DNA of 64,000 bases from positions 595,525 through 659,524 of the forward strand of contig JARLHI010000048.1 in NCBI GenBank assembly GCA_031292355.1, given 5' to 3'. A program made the position numbers and the translations under genes. The notes under the pieces were generated by a model. The model had not been told where the DNA came from and did no database searches. It was given only the letters and a program-made list of their open reading frames with translations. Origin of the DNA: Candidatus Obscuribacterales bacterium. Its GTDB lineage: Bacteria; Cyanobacteriota; Vampirovibrionia; Obscuribacterales; Obscuribacteraceae. This document shows positions 35,904 through 44,894 of this stretch, piece by piece; position 1 is the first letter of the stretch; the number at the start of each line of letters is the position of its first letter.

Positions 35904-35996
35904 TCAATGCCGATTATTCTAGCAAAGATCAACGCCCAGCTTATAAAGCCGGGCGTCAAGAACTTCACACGATTTCAATTGACAACTGCAAACAAT

Positions 35997-36632
35997 CTAT
36001 TGAGTGACTTCACCGTCTGTCTTACGAGCCAATCTGACCGAATTCAACTCAGTTTCAGCCTTCAAGTGAGTAAGAACTTTAGGCATATCGACTTTAAATT
36101 GACTCTTGATCAAACATTGAGGAATGAAGAAACCGCCGTTCACGTAGGTGGAATAGGTGACCTCAGTGAACCGCCCACCATCGACCGGTTCAAGCCGCCA
36201 GAATCCGTCTACAGCCTTGAAATCACCGCTGATTCGATGCCACTCCAGAGATTTGCAGGCAGTTTCCTTAACTTCCACGTCGTAGGAATAGGTTTTGCCT
36301 GGCAGACTAGATGGCGCTACTTCATGGTGCAGAACTTTGGTCGAACCATGGTCCGATATGACTTTGCACTGACGCATCTGGGGAAACACTTTGGGAGCGT
36401 TCGCATAGTCTGTAAGAACATGAAAGACTTGCTCAGGACGAGCATGAACAATGATTTTGCTAGAGCTGAATGATTTACCGCTTATGTTTTCGTCGAAGAC
36501 AGGCGGTGGTGTCACATTTCCCATCGATTCTCTTGCGTTGACCGGCAGCGATGTCAGCACAGGCAGCACGACAAGGGCCAGTGCAAGTACACGACCAGGA
36601 GCGACTGCACCGGTCAATTGACGTAATTTCAA
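35997..36632 (-). CDS. secreted SRPBCC/polyketide-cyclase-like protein
   Basis: About 211 residues from TTG at 36632 (AAAGG ten bases upstream). The frame is open to another TTG at 36758, but a good promoter lies inside that extension, so the shorter start is preferred. A signal-like N-terminus (LALALVVLPVLTSLPVNA) is followed by an SRPBCC fold: KIIVHARPEQVFHVLTDYAN, VFPQMRQCKVI, WRLEPVDGGRFTEVTYSTYV. Such cups bind lipids or other hydrophobic ligands; the ligand is unknown. Likely periplasmic. Confidence 0.82.
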   Translation of the reverse strand: MKLRQLTGAVAPGRVLALALVVLPVLTSLPVNARESMGNVTPPPVFDENISGKSFSSSKIIVHARPEQVFHVLTDYANAPKVFPQMRQCKVISDHGSTKVLHHEVAPSSLPGKTYSYDVEVKETACKSLEWHRISGDFKAVDGFWRLEPVDGGRFTEVTYSTYVNGGFFIPQCLIKSQFKVDMPKVLTHLKAETELNSVRLARKTDGEVTQ

Positions 36633-36730
36633 AAATTGCCAACCTTTCTTATTGAAATAAAGATTTGAGTTTTCAAGAGATACATCCGGCTTTTCTCTCA
36701 AGCCGAGAAGCGAGCGCAGTGGTGTCAAAT

Positions 36731-36758
36731 ACAATACTGAAAACGAATTAATTGTCAA
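36731..36758 (-). promoter_or_regulatory. sigma-70-type promoter of the SRPBCC gene
   Basis: On the minus strand TTGACA (36758-36753) and TATTGT (36736-36731) are spaced by 16 bases. The -35 box is perfect and the -10 box matches 4/6. Transcription would begin near 36724, giving a leader of about 90 bases before the TTG start at 36632. Confidence 0.55.
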
Positions 36759-37151
36759 CCTTCGATCTCCGGATTTTCTCGCAAAAACACAATCGTTATC
36801 AGCGTCACAAAGCTTCAGTGCGCTTTCTCAGTGCATTTGCTCTTTTCTAGTTGAAGACTGCGGAAATTCTACAAGCTATTGACTACCATTCCAAGCAAAC
36901 TATTGAAATGTAAGAAATTTTTTGGATACCGCTCTGCCTTACAGTTTTGATGCTGTTGTCCTAGATGCGACACAGATGGCTACCGTAGCCGTCATTGCAC
37001 TATATTATCTGCAACAATTAGCACATACACATTTGAGATGTTTCGTAGCGTTGAATGAGTAGATCATCATTTAGTAGCAACCAGCTAGAATTGTTTTTAG
37101 ACTGAAGTTCTGCTCAAACAAATCTGTTCCAGCAAATAAAGAGTGAAAACT
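36759..37151. other. intergenic region between divergent genes
   Basis: About 390 bases, no gene seen. AT-rich near 36880-37000. It should contain the promoter of the lipid kinase gene starting at 37152. Confidence 0.4.
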
Positions 37152-38144
37152 ATGGCGCACGCCCTCGTCGTTTATAACCCGGTAGCTGGAACAGCAGCCG
37201 ACCCTGATTTATGGCTTGGTACAGTCGTTCATAGGCTGGCTGAGAAATACACAACAACTGTATTTCCGACCACAGCAAAAATGAAGCCATCTGAAATTTT
37301 TAGTGCCATCAAAGATGATATCGACCTCGTTGTCGCAGCCGGTGGTGACGGTACCATCCGCTTTGCTCTTAGCGCTGTAGCAAGTTCAGGGCTCGATGTA
37401 CCAGTAGCTTTGCTGCCACTGGGCACCGGCAATCAACTAGCTAGAAATCTGGGAATCTATAAAGAGAGTATTTTTGTCGACACCCTGCATGAGTCGATGA
37501 ACGTCGCTATGAATGGACGCAAATTAAAAATAGACCTGGGCTTGATGAATGGTGAACACTTTTGCGTAGCAGCCGGTTGTGGTCCAATTTCCGATGCGAT
37601 TTTGATGCCGGAAGCGCAAGACAAAGCCAACTGGAAGATGCTTGCTTACGCAAGTTCAATGATTCAAAGCATCGCCCTGCCACCGGTCGTATTTAAAATC
37701 AGCTTGCCAGACGAAGTTTTTCAAGTCTCTGCTTCTGGATTATTCGTCACCAATGTCGCTGATTTGGGAGTCGGCACATTATCTGAAACTGCAGATGTAA
37801 CTGACGGCTTGCTCGACCTTTGTATTCTCAATCCCAAAGAATTCGGCGACTACATTGAGCTTGGATTTCGTTTTGGTGGTGGCTTTGTTGGAGGTAAAGC
37901 ACCGTACTACGTCAAAAAGGTACAAGCAGTTACAGTTGAGGTCATGCACAGGCGTGGTCCACTATCACAATTTCAAAAAATTCGTCACCGTCTGCTTTCA
38001 TTTGTCCAACCGGAAGTCGCACCAGTCACCACTAGCAGTGCCACAATCACAGCCATGATAGATGGAGATGAAGCCGGTACAACGCCGATGAAAATAAAAG
38101 TTGCACCGCAGGCAGTGACAGTGCTAGTGCCGCAGCAAAATTGA
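37152..38144 (+). CDS. diacylglycerol-kinase family lipid kinase (YegS-like)
   Basis: 330 residues from the ATG at 37152, which has AAAGAG eight bases upstream; an in-frame GTG lies nine bases earlier. The catalytic nucleotide loop is VVAAGGDGTIRFAL near residue 60 and is followed by ALLPLGTGNQLARNLGI. The second, beta-sandwich domain runs to the end (FVTNVADLGVGTLSET, LDLCILNPKEFG). The family phosphorylates lipids such as diacylglycerol or sphingosine-type bases using ATP. The exact substrate is open. No membrane segment, so it is probably peripheral at the membrane. Single gene. Confidence 0.92.
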   Translation: MAHALVVYNPVAGTAADPDLWLGTVVHRLAEKYTTTVFPTTAKMKPSEIFSAIKDDIDLVVAAGGDGTIRFALSAVASSGLDVPVALLPLGTGNQLARNLGIYKESIFVDTLHESMNVAMNGRKLKIDLGLMNGEHFCVAAGCGPISDAILMPEAQDKANWKMLAYASSMIQSIALPPVVFKISLPDEVFQVSASGLFVTNVADLGVGTLSETADVTDGLLDLCILNPKEFGDYIELGFRFGGGFVGGKAPYYVKKVQAVTVEVMHRRGPLSQFQKIRHRLLSFVQPEVAPVTTSSATITAMIDGDEAGTTPMKIKVAPQAVTVLVPQQN

Positions 38145-38209
38145 GCCAACTGTCACTCCATAGCCGAGTATTTTTGAGCCCAAAATGCCGACTGATAAAA
38201 ACTGCTACA

Positions 38210-38246
38210 TCCGGGTATATACTTATGTAGGTTCGGTAAACCCGGA
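38210..38246 (+). promoter_or_regulatory. hairpin in the leader of the 150-aa gene
   Basis: TCCGGGT (38210-38216) can pair with ACCCGGA (38240-38246). The structure ends a few bases before the ribosome-binding site at 38251, so it could modulate translation. CTACAT...ATGTAG at 38205-38230 offers an alternative pairing that overlaps the first. Confidence 0.35.
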
Positions 38247-38261
38247 AACAGGGAGAGAGCG

Positions 38262-38714
38262 ATGTCAGTCAAACCATCCGATTTCAATTTAGACGGTGAA
38301 AAAGACAGACCCGTCGACAAGGCTCAATCAGAAGCTGCCGGCGCCATCGACCGTCTGTATAAAGTCGTTAATGGTGATCGCGATGCGGCCAGACCCAAAC
38401 CGACAACTGCCGAAGCAGCAGAGATCACCAAAGCGCACCCCGAAGCAACGCCAGGTGAATCAGCCTCCTTTTTGACTCAAAAGTCTCCCCTAAACTATTA
38501 CGAAGGCAAACTAGCTCCTGGAGCTGGGCAAACCGCAGAAGCCGGTTTGCAAGGTCTCTTCAAGATAGACCGGTTGAATAGCATGCTGTCTGCAAACAAC
38601 GATTCGCCTGGCCACTATAAGTCCACACGGGTTGATGGCTTGAGCTCGAAAAAAGACTCACTGCCAACTTCATTCAAGGTTCCAGACTTCGTACCCAAGT
38701 TTCCGTCCGCCTAA
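38262..38714 (+). CDS. hypothetical hydrophilic protein, 150 aa
   Basis: The ATG at 38262 is preceded by GGGAGAG. The product is rich in Ala, Pro, Lys and Asp, likely disordered, without signal peptide or membrane segment. No family recognised. The leader has a 7-bp inverted repeat (TCCGGGT at 38210, ACCCGGA at 38240) just ahead of the ribosome-binding site. It ends head-on with the next gene, one base apart. Confidence 0.65.
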   Translation: MSVKPSDFNLDGEKDRPVDKAQSEAAGAIDRLYKVVNGDRDAARPKPTTAEAAEITKAHPEATPGESASFLTQKSPLNYYEGKLAPGAGQTAEAGLQGLFKIDRLNSMLSANNDSPGHYKSTRVDGLSSKKDSLPTSFKVPDFVPKFPSA

Positions 38715-41387
38715 TTAAAGGCACTCGCTCTCACGCAATTTGTTAGCGAAGGCCAGCTCGTCCTCGCGCGTTTTGAGCAAATCATCCAGCTTTGCGTCCA
38801 ACAAAAGCTCAAGCATTTTGCCCAGCGCTGGTCCTTGCGGCACACCCATTTGCAAAAGCTCCTTTCCTGAAATCAGCAACGCCAAATTCTCCAGCTCACC
38901 GCGATAAAGCTTGATTAAACGACGCATTGGCGAGCCGGCAACGGCAAGACTCGCCGCTATAGCGAGGGATTCGTCAGCGCACCCTTTAAACATTTTGTAG
39001 ATTTGACTACGTTTTGGCAAAACGTATTGAGACCATTGCACTGGCACAAACAGTTCATTCATAGGCCCTGGCATTGCAAGAGCGGACTGAATAATTTGCT
39101 TTTGTTCGTTAGTAAGATGCAAGCGATCAAGTACTGCCGGCACCCGCTCAATCTGCATCTCGGCCAAAAGGACACCCAGATAAACTATCCAGGGTTGCTC
39201 CACCGGATAGCGCTGCAGTAGGCGACCGGCAATCCTAATTTGTTTGCGAATGCTCGGCTTATAATTGAGTTCGGTGTCGAGGTAGCGCATATTCGCGCCA
39301 GTCTGAGCCAGCAAATCAAGCCCATCGAGGCGATGGTCACTTTCTAAAATCAGTTTCAATTCATCGCGCATGCGCGCGCCACCTAAATCATCAAAAATGT
39401 CCAGAGCGACAGCCCGGCGCGCTTGCTCCATTGTTCTTTCTTCAATCGAAAAACCCAAACGAGCAGCAAAACGCGCCGCTCGAATCAGTCTAGTGGGATC
39501 TTCTATAAAGCTAAATGAGTGCATCACGCGAAGCAATTTATTAGAAAGGTCTTGCTGACCGCCAAAGGGATCCATCAAATGGCCATATCGATCCGGATTA
39601 AGGCAAATAGCCATGGCATTAATTGTAAAATCACGACGCAGCAAATCAGGTTCCATCTTCGACATTTCAACAGTCGGCAAAGCTGCCGGGTATTCGTAAA
39701 ATTCAGAACGTGCCGAGGCAAGATCGACTTTACGCAGCTGCTTACCATGAAATCGCAATTGAGCCGTCTTGAAACGTTCATGCTCAACCAGCAACTCGAA
39801 TTTACTCGCGTTTATCTGGGCGAGTGCCTGAGCGACCTCTATTGCAGACCCCTCAATGACAAAATCCAAGTCATAATTTGCTCGCGACAAAAGCAAATCG
39901 CGTACAAAGCCACCAACGATATAAGCAGTCATGCCCTTGCTTTCTGCCGTCTGCCCGATAATGCGGCAGATGGCTTGTGTCTCTTCATCCAGCTTTTGCA
40001 GCTGATCCGACAAACAAACGACTTCAGAAGAAGTGTGGGAATTCCCTGTAAGCCCAACGGCAGTTTGAGAGCTTTGCTCGCTGCCATATAAGCTTTTTAG
40101 AACATCAGCGCGAGACACCACACCCAGCAAACGGTGGTCAACGCCAATGACTGGCAAACGACCAATATCCTCTTTTACCATCAACGCTTGAATGTCACCA
40201 ATAGTAGTATCAGGAGTAATTGAAACCACCGGCTGTGACATGAATCCAAGCACGGGCGCATGTCCGAGTTTATGGTGCGTCGCGCGGTCTATATCCCGCC
40301 TCGATATTACACCGATAAGCTTCTCATCCTCGGCAACAAGCAAACCATCTTGACCGTACCGCAACATCAAACGATTCGCATCGTGCATTGTCGTTCGCGG
40401 TTTTATGGTCCGCACTGGCGTCGTCATAATCGCTCTTGCGGTGATTTCGGCGGACGTCAATTGATGCAGCAGCATCTCGACTCTCTCAAGGACATCGTCT
40501 AAATCTTTCTCTCGAGACACAGCCGAAGCAGCCCCTGGATGACCATCACCGCCGAATTCTCGCGCAATCGGTCGAATATCCAACGCTCTTGTATCACTGC
40601 GACAGACGATATGAATCCGATCCCTCATTCTTACGACAGTGATTGCAGCGTCAGCAGATTCAATTTCACAAAGCTTACGAGTCAAAGTCGCCAGGCCGTC
40701 AAGATAAACAGCTAGAGAGGCCGAAGATAGAAGTATCTTCATTCCACCAATCTGCAATCTCTTACAATTTTCGATCAAAGTCTCGAGCAATTCAGTCAAT
40801 TCTTCGTCTAGCTTCGGACGAATAAAATCTCCGACAATTGCCAGATCGGCTCCCTGTCCAAGCAAGTAAGCTACACAAACAGCGTCTTTTTCTGTTGTTC
40901 CTCGATACGTCAAATTACCTGTGTCTTCATAAATGCCAATTGCAAACAGTGTTGCCTCGAACGGACTTAGTTGCATGTTTGCGCGCCGCAATTTATCAAC
41001 CAGAATAGTTGTACATGAGCCGACATTCTCAATGGAAGAATCGTCTGTGCAGATAGCCGCCAGTCCATCAGGATCGCGCTCGTGATGGTCAAAGACTGTG
41101 CAGGGGCATTTTGAACCGAACGTGCCCTCAATCAATTTTTGGGCATTTTCATCAATGCGTTCGGCTCTTTGACAATCCACAACGAACATTCGCGACACTC
41201 GTGTATAGTCAATGTACTTTGGTTGAACAATGGGCATACGGTCGCGATGCAAGGTGACAAAACGTCTCAGGCTTCCAACTAGTGGGTGGCCGAGCACCAT
41301 TTTCGCAGCTGGAAAAAGCTTACAAACAGCGTATTGAGCAGCAAGCGAATCAAAATCCATATTGTGGTGGCTAAAAACGAGTTCCAC
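38715..41387 (-). CDS. tRNA nucleotidyltransferase fused to DHH and CBS domains
   Basis: 890 residues from GTG at 41387, with AAAGGA upstream. Residues 1-300 form a DHH/DHHA1 phosphoesterase-like domain (FSHHNMDFDSLAAQY, TVFDHHERDPDGLA). Two CBS domains follow at about 315-435 (IMTTPVRTIKPRTTM, MSQPVVSITPDTTI). The poly(A)-polymerase/CCA-type head starts near 480 with AYIVGGFVRDLLL and the catalytic DLDFVIEG, and the RNA-binding helical part follows (RDFTINAMAI, EDPTRLIRAARFAARLGF). This architecture occurs in cyanobacteria and Aquifex, some of which split CC- and A-addition between two enzymes. Which bases this one adds cannot be read from sequence. Confidence 0.92.
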   Translation of the reverse strand: MELVFSHHNMDFDSLAAQYAVCKLFPAAKMVLGHPLVGSLRRFVTLHRDRMPIVQPKYIDYTRVSRMFVVDCQRAERIDENAQKLIEGTFGSKCPCTVFDHHERDPDGLAAICTDDSSIENVGSCTTILVDKLRRANMQLSPFEATLFAIGIYEDTGNLTYRGTTEKDAVCVAYLLGQGADLAIVGDFIRPKLDEELTELLETLIENCKRLQIGGMKILLSSASLAVYLDGLATLTRKLCEIESADAAITVVRMRDRIHIVCRSDTRALDIRPIAREFGGDGHPGAASAVSREKDLDDVLERVEMLLHQLTSAEITARAIMTTPVRTIKPRTTMHDANRLMLRYGQDGLLVAEDEKLIGVISRRDIDRATHHKLGHAPVLGFMSQPVVSITPDTTIGDIQALMVKEDIGRLPVIGVDHRLLGVVSRADVLKSLYGSEQSSQTAVGLTGNSHTSSEVVCLSDQLQKLDEETQAICRIIGQTAESKGMTAYIVGGFVRDLLLSRANYDLDFVIEGSAIEVAQALAQINASKFELLVEHERFKTAQLRFHGKQLRKVDLASARSEFYEYPAALPTVEMSKMEPDLLRRDFTINAMAICLNPDRYGHLMDPFGGQQDLSNKLLRVMHSFSFIEDPTRLIRAARFAARLGFSIEERTMEQARRAVALDIFDDLGGARMRDELKLILESDHRLDGLDLLAQTGANMRYLDTELNYKPSIRKQIRIAGRLLQRYPVEQPWIVYLGVLLAEMQIERVPAVLDRLHLTNEQKQIIQSALAMPGPMNELFVPVQWSQYVLPKRSQIYKMFKGCADESLAIAASLAVAGSPMRRLIKLYRGELENLALLISGKELLQMGVPQGPALGKMLELLLDAKLDDLLKTREDELAFANKLRESECL

Positions 41388-41609
41388 TATGATCCTTTTG
41401 ATTGGATTGATCGGACGACTTGCTAAAGATTTCTGGTTTGTCCTTAATAGTGGTCAGACTTCCTGCTATGACTGGTATCAAGAAAGAGCAGAAAAACAGA
41501 CACAACTACCCATAAGAGGATAACATCTGCAAGAGCCTATTTATGTTTATGAAAACGCTATTGAGGGTACTGTCTTGCTATTGAGAGCCCAAACAGGAGG
41601 CTCAAATCT

Positions 41610-42410
41610 ATGATACCGCTAGGAATACTCGGACAATTTTATTTCATGAGCATGCTGGTCGGTGGCGCTTTCATTGCCATCAATCTAGTCATGGGTAATC
41701 TCGGCGAAGGCGACGGGGGCGATGGAGGAGGCGGTGACGGAGGTGGCGGAGGTGGCGGTGACACCTCTGGCGACGATTTTGGTGCTGGCTCGAGCCCCGG
41801 CGATAGCAATGGTGATGACTTTGGCGCCGCCGATTCAGGCAACTCTGGCAAACTGATTTCAACAGGCATGGCCAGAACAAACGTAATTGGCGGATTGCAT
41901 CATCAATCGATAGGCAATCACCCGGGCGACAGAACTTTGATGCCGCAACTACCGCGCCGAATTGGCAGTCTCATACTTTCGCTTTTAAGTCCGATGTCTT
42001 TGGCTCTTTTTCTCGCGTTTTTCGGTTTCTTCGGCTTAGCCTGCGCCAGTTTAGGCAATCTTTCGATTGCTCCTGCTGTTATCGGCAGCATGCTCGTATC
42101 TAAATTGTTTAAATCAATTATTCGCTATCTTATCGTCCATGGTAACGTCTCAAGTTGCGCCAAGATGGCTGACATTGTCGGTCAAATCGGTGAAGTAAAT
42201 ACACCTATAAGTGGCGGGTACCCCGGAGAAATTACTTACGTTTTGGGCGGCAAACGCTACAGTTCGGCCGCCAAATCTTGCAAAGCCGGAGTCGAATTCG
42301 CCCGCGGCAGCAAAGTTTGGATCACAGAACGAAAAGGACATTTACTCATGGTTGATGCTTGCGATGATGCAGACGCAAAGCTTTTCCAGGCAGACAAAAT
42401 CAGGGGCTAA
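41610..42410 (+). CDS. YqiJ/NfeD-like membrane protein with Gly-rich loop
   Basis: 266 residues; AGGAGG precedes the ATG. One hydrophobic segment lies at residues 8-30, then a Gly/Asp-rich stretch at 33-65, then two membrane segments at about 120-175, and a C-terminal OB-fold-like domain (ADIVGQIGEVNTPISGGYPG). The layout matches the DUF1449/YqiJ and NfeD type partners of flotillins. It is paralogous to the next gene: the membrane and OB parts align, while the variable low-complexity inserts differ. Six bases separate the two. The flotillin at 45146 is in the same direction. Confidence 0.8.
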   Translation: MIPLGILGQFYFMSMLVGGAFIAINLVMGNLGEGDGGDGGGGDGGGGGGGDTSGDDFGAGSSPGDSNGDDFGAADSGNSGKLISTGMARTNVIGGLHHQSIGNHPGDRTLMPQLPRRIGSLILSLLSPMSLALFLAFFGFFGLACASLGNLSIAPAVIGSMLVSKLFKSIIRYLIVHGNVSSCAKMADIVGQIGEVNTPISGGYPGEITYVLGGKRYSSAAKSCKAGVEFARGSKVWITERKGHLLMVDACDDADAKLFQADKIRG

Positions 42411-42416
42411 ATTTCC

Positions 42417-43304
42417 GTGGAACCGCTTTCAACAATCAGTAAATTGTATGTAGTAAGCACTTTCGTCGGTTCGATCTTCATGGTTATCTCCGTTTTGATG
42501 GGCAGGCTGCCACATGGGCACGGAGCCGTTCATCATGGCAGCGGGCACACGGGACACACCGGTCACGGCGGGCACGCACCACAGATTGGACATGCAGCTT
42601 CGCATGGTGCCTCACACGCCGGCGCGCACAGCGGAGGCGCACACCATCCGGGCGCAGATGTCGGAGCCGGTCACGGCGGGCAAAACGCGCACAGTGTACA
42701 GCACGTGCAAAGTGTTCGCGCTCATCAAATTGCATTGCGAAATCAATCCACACCTGGCGCACAGAATAATCTCGGACAAAGCATTTCACTCGAATTACAA
42801 GCACGGACAGGGCATTTGCACGTCGGTCTGGAAGAACATGGCATCGTCGAAATCGTTTTGTCTTTTCTGAATCCACTTTCCATTGCCACGTTTCTTGCCT
42901 TCTTTGGTATCACCGGTATGGTGGCAGGCATTGCACTGCACATAAACCCCTGGATTACTTTCGCGGCGGCAGTCACCTGCGGCTGGCTGGCGGTTCAAGC
43001 CGTGATTCATCTAATCGCCTGGCTTTTCGCCAATATGCATGTTTCTACTGAGTCACGCGTAGCAGATTTAATAGGACAAATAGCAGAAATAAACATTCCT
43101 ATATCAAACGGACGCACAGGTGAAATCACCTACATAGTAGGCTCAAAACGTCTGACTGCGCCAGCAAAAAGTCTTGTTCCTGATATTGAAATACCGAGAA
43201 AGGCGAGAGTAATTATCTGCGACATTCAAAATCACGTCATGCTTGTTGATGTCTGGCATGATGATTTTAAAGCTCAGTCCGCCGAGTCGAACGATCAAAC
43301 TTAG
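42417..43304 (+). CDS. YqiJ/NfeD-like membrane protein with His/Gly-rich loop
   Basis: 295 residues from GTG at 42417. Like its upstream neighbour it has an N-terminal membrane segment, two central ones at about 140-205 and a C-terminal OB-fold-like domain (ADLIGQIAEINIPISNGRTG). Instead of the Gly/Asp insert it has a His/Gly/Ala-rich stretch at about residues 32-95 with dozens of histidines. This suggests metal binding, which is an inference from composition. Likely partner of the flotillin. Confidence 0.8.
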   Translation: MEPLSTISKLYVVSTFVGSIFMVISVLMGRLPHGHGAVHHGSGHTGHTGHGGHAPQIGHAASHGASHAGAHSGGAHHPGADVGAGHGGQNAHSVQHVQSVRAHQIALRNQSTPGAQNNLGQSISLELQARTGHLHVGLEEHGIVEIVLSFLNPLSIATFLAFFGITGMVAGIALHINPWITFAAAVTCGWLAVQAVIHLIAWLFANMHVSTESRVADLIGQIAEINIPISNGRTGEITYIVGSKRLTAPAKSLVPDIEIPRKARVIICDIQNHVMLVDVWHDDFKAQSAESNDQT

Positions 43305-43468
43305 CTGCACTGCATCTGGTGCTTAACGCAGTGCGGCTTATGACATTGCCACTATTCAAGCGGCCATGTCATAAGCATTTCATGCATTTTCCTTTAACCA
43401 CACCTTAATGCCGGTCCCCGCATCATAAAGGTACGGAAAAATAGAAATACAAAAAAGGAATAGAGCTT

Positions 43469-43588
43469 ATGTTTCGCAGACTTTTTAGAAAATTTCTTGT
43501 CAATGCAATCATCGGAATGATTACTGCCGCCCTTGAACCAGTGCCATTTTTAGGCGCAGCTGCACAGATCTTTGCGTACGCAATGTAG
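43469..43588 (+). CDS. 39-residue hydrophobic peptide
   Basis: The ATG at 43469 has AAAGGAA about ten bases upstream and the gene ends in a strong terminator, so it is a convincing small gene. It begins with a basic amphipathic stretch (MFRRLFRKFLVNAIIG) and continues as a hydrophobic helix (FLGAAAQIFAYAM). A single-pass membrane peptide or an amphipathic membrane-binding peptide fits. It lies between the YqiJ/NfeD-like pair and the flotillin gene. Family unknown. Confidence 0.65.
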   Translation: MFRRLFRKFLVNAIIGMITAALEPVPFLGAAAQIFAYAM

Positions 43589-43611
43589 AGATTTTCGAAA
43601 CCAATTACATC

Positions 43612-43651
43612 AAAAGTGGGATTTACTGACGACAGTGAATCCCACTTTTTG
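43612..43651 (+). terminator. Rho-independent terminator after the 39-aa peptide
   Basis: AAAAGTGGGATT (43612-43623) pairs with AATCCCACTTTT (43638-43649), and the stem continues inward through one G-U pair to ACTG/CAGT with a four-base loop, followed by T. It is nearly perfect over about 17 pairs and can act in both directions. Confidence 0.9.
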
Positions 43652-43712
43652 TCAAAATGTGCACGCTATTAATTCTCCTAAAAAAGCGCACTCCCGTACA
43701 GAGATGACTGTG

Positions 43713-44015
43713 TTAATCGGAAGTCGCGCGTCGACGATAGAAGATAGAAAGACTCATCTCCCCCAAACTAGAGTAAACGTTAGCGATTTCAGCGAGTAGA
43801 ACGTTCACTTGTCTGCTATCAGGTCCCCAACGCTCTTCGCCTTCTTCAATAGCCAACCTGTACAGCTCGACTGATTCATTTAACCGAGAATCGGCGGCTG
43901 CCAACCGGGCAAGCGCTGCGAACGCACCGCTGCGGCTGCGGAATTTCGAATCATCAAAAGAATAAAGGGTCATCGGCGTGACGCTTTCACGTCTCAATGG
44001 AGCTGAAGTTTTCAT
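43713..44015 (-). CDS. small TPR-like protein, 100 aa
   Basis: From the ATG at 44015 (AGGGTG upstream); a longer frame opens at 44057. The last 70 residues read as two TPR-like helical pairs (AALARLAAADSRLNESVELY, VNVLLAEIANVYSSLGEMSL). No signal peptide. It converges with the terminator at 43612-43651, which can end its transcript too. Function unknown. Confidence 0.65.
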   Translation of the reverse strand: MKTSAPLRRESVTPMTLYSFDDSKFRSRSGAFAALARLAAADSRLNESVELYRLAIEEGEERWGPDSRQVNVLLAEIANVYSSLGEMSLSIFYRRRATSD

Positions 44016-44297
44016 GACTAGGCACCCTGAATAATCAAAAGTAAAAGCCCCTAACACTCAAACTGTGGCAGCACAGCGACTAAGGAAGGGTTAAAGCCGA
44101 TTTTTTTTCAAAAAGCGGCAACCATGTCAAGAGAATGTCATATTGCGGCCATATCGTAGAAATACGAAAAAGGCACCCCGAATTTAATCTCTTCACCACT
44201 CCAATTCTGTTCCTCTGACCCGCCGGGTCAATCAGGGCAACCGCGTAGTGTCCGTTCTTTTCCAACCATGAAATCACGCACAGGACTCTTGAAACAT

Positions 44298-44828
44298 ATG
44301 AAATCGATAACAGCCAAATTGTCCCTTTCTTTTATAGTTTTGATGAGTGTACTGGCCCACCCACAGGACGCTCGAGCCAACTCATACAAGGCATTCGACA
44401 CCTCACCGGTGCGCACTGTAGCTGTAACTGGCTGGCAAGAAAATTTGACACATACCGAAGGCAATCTCAACCAATTTTATTGGACGCCTATAGTTAAACG
44501 CTATAGAGACCCTAACGCCGTCAAACTCGAAGAAGGGCACCATTACGCTAAGTACGGCAAAGCCGCTGCGCCTATTAATCCTCATGTGCTCACCGAACGA
44601 TCGCTGCCAGCAATGAAGGCAAAGGCAATGCCATTTATCGCCGATGGACGTCGCAGCGATAGCTCTTTGAACGGATGCCTGCTCAAGAAGCCACGCGCTA
44701 GCACAAATACCTCCGCGAAGATGCTTTCGTACTCCTCATACGGAACCAATAGTGGTGCCTCGTATGGCGCGATGGGAAGCAGTGCTCAATCTTCTCTGAG
44801 CGGCAAACTATTGTCTATGAACCACTAA
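44298..44828 (+). CDS. secreted hypothetical protein, 176 aa
   Basis: The ATG at 44298 begins a standard signal peptide (MKSITAKLSLSFIVLMSVLA, cleavage near DARA-NS). An in-frame ATG at 44268 would lengthen the N-terminal region by ten residues. The mature part is short, basic in the middle and Ser/Gly-rich at the end (SYSSYGTNSGASYGAMGSS). No family recognised. It has its own terminator at 44860. Confidence 0.65.
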   Translation: MKSITAKLSLSFIVLMSVLAHPQDARANSYKAFDTSPVRTVAVTGWQENLTHTEGNLNQFYWTPIVKRYRDPNAVKLEEGHHYAKYGKAAAPINPHVLTERSLPAMKAKAMPFIADGRRSDSSLNGCLLKKPRASTNTSAKMLSYSSYGTNSGASYGAMGSSAQSSLSGKLLSMNH

Positions 44829-44859
44829 AGCAACACATCCAAATTTTAAATCTCTAAGT

Positions 44860-44894
44860 CGCCTGGATTGTAAATCAGTCCAGGCGCTTGTTTT
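44860..44894 (+). terminator. Rho-independent terminator
   Basis: CGCCTGGA (44860-44867) pairs with TCCAGGCG (44879-44886), followed by CTTGTTTT. It ends the transcript of the secreted protein at 44298. Confidence 0.8.

Noticed and set aside
35816..36007. plus-strand frame reading GIRTHVAY-like sequence
   Set aside because: It is read through the tRNA-Ser gene on the other strand.
42484..42876. 130-codon antisense frame
   Set aside because: Mirror of the His/Gly-rich part of the YqiJ/NfeD-like gene; low complexity keeps it open.
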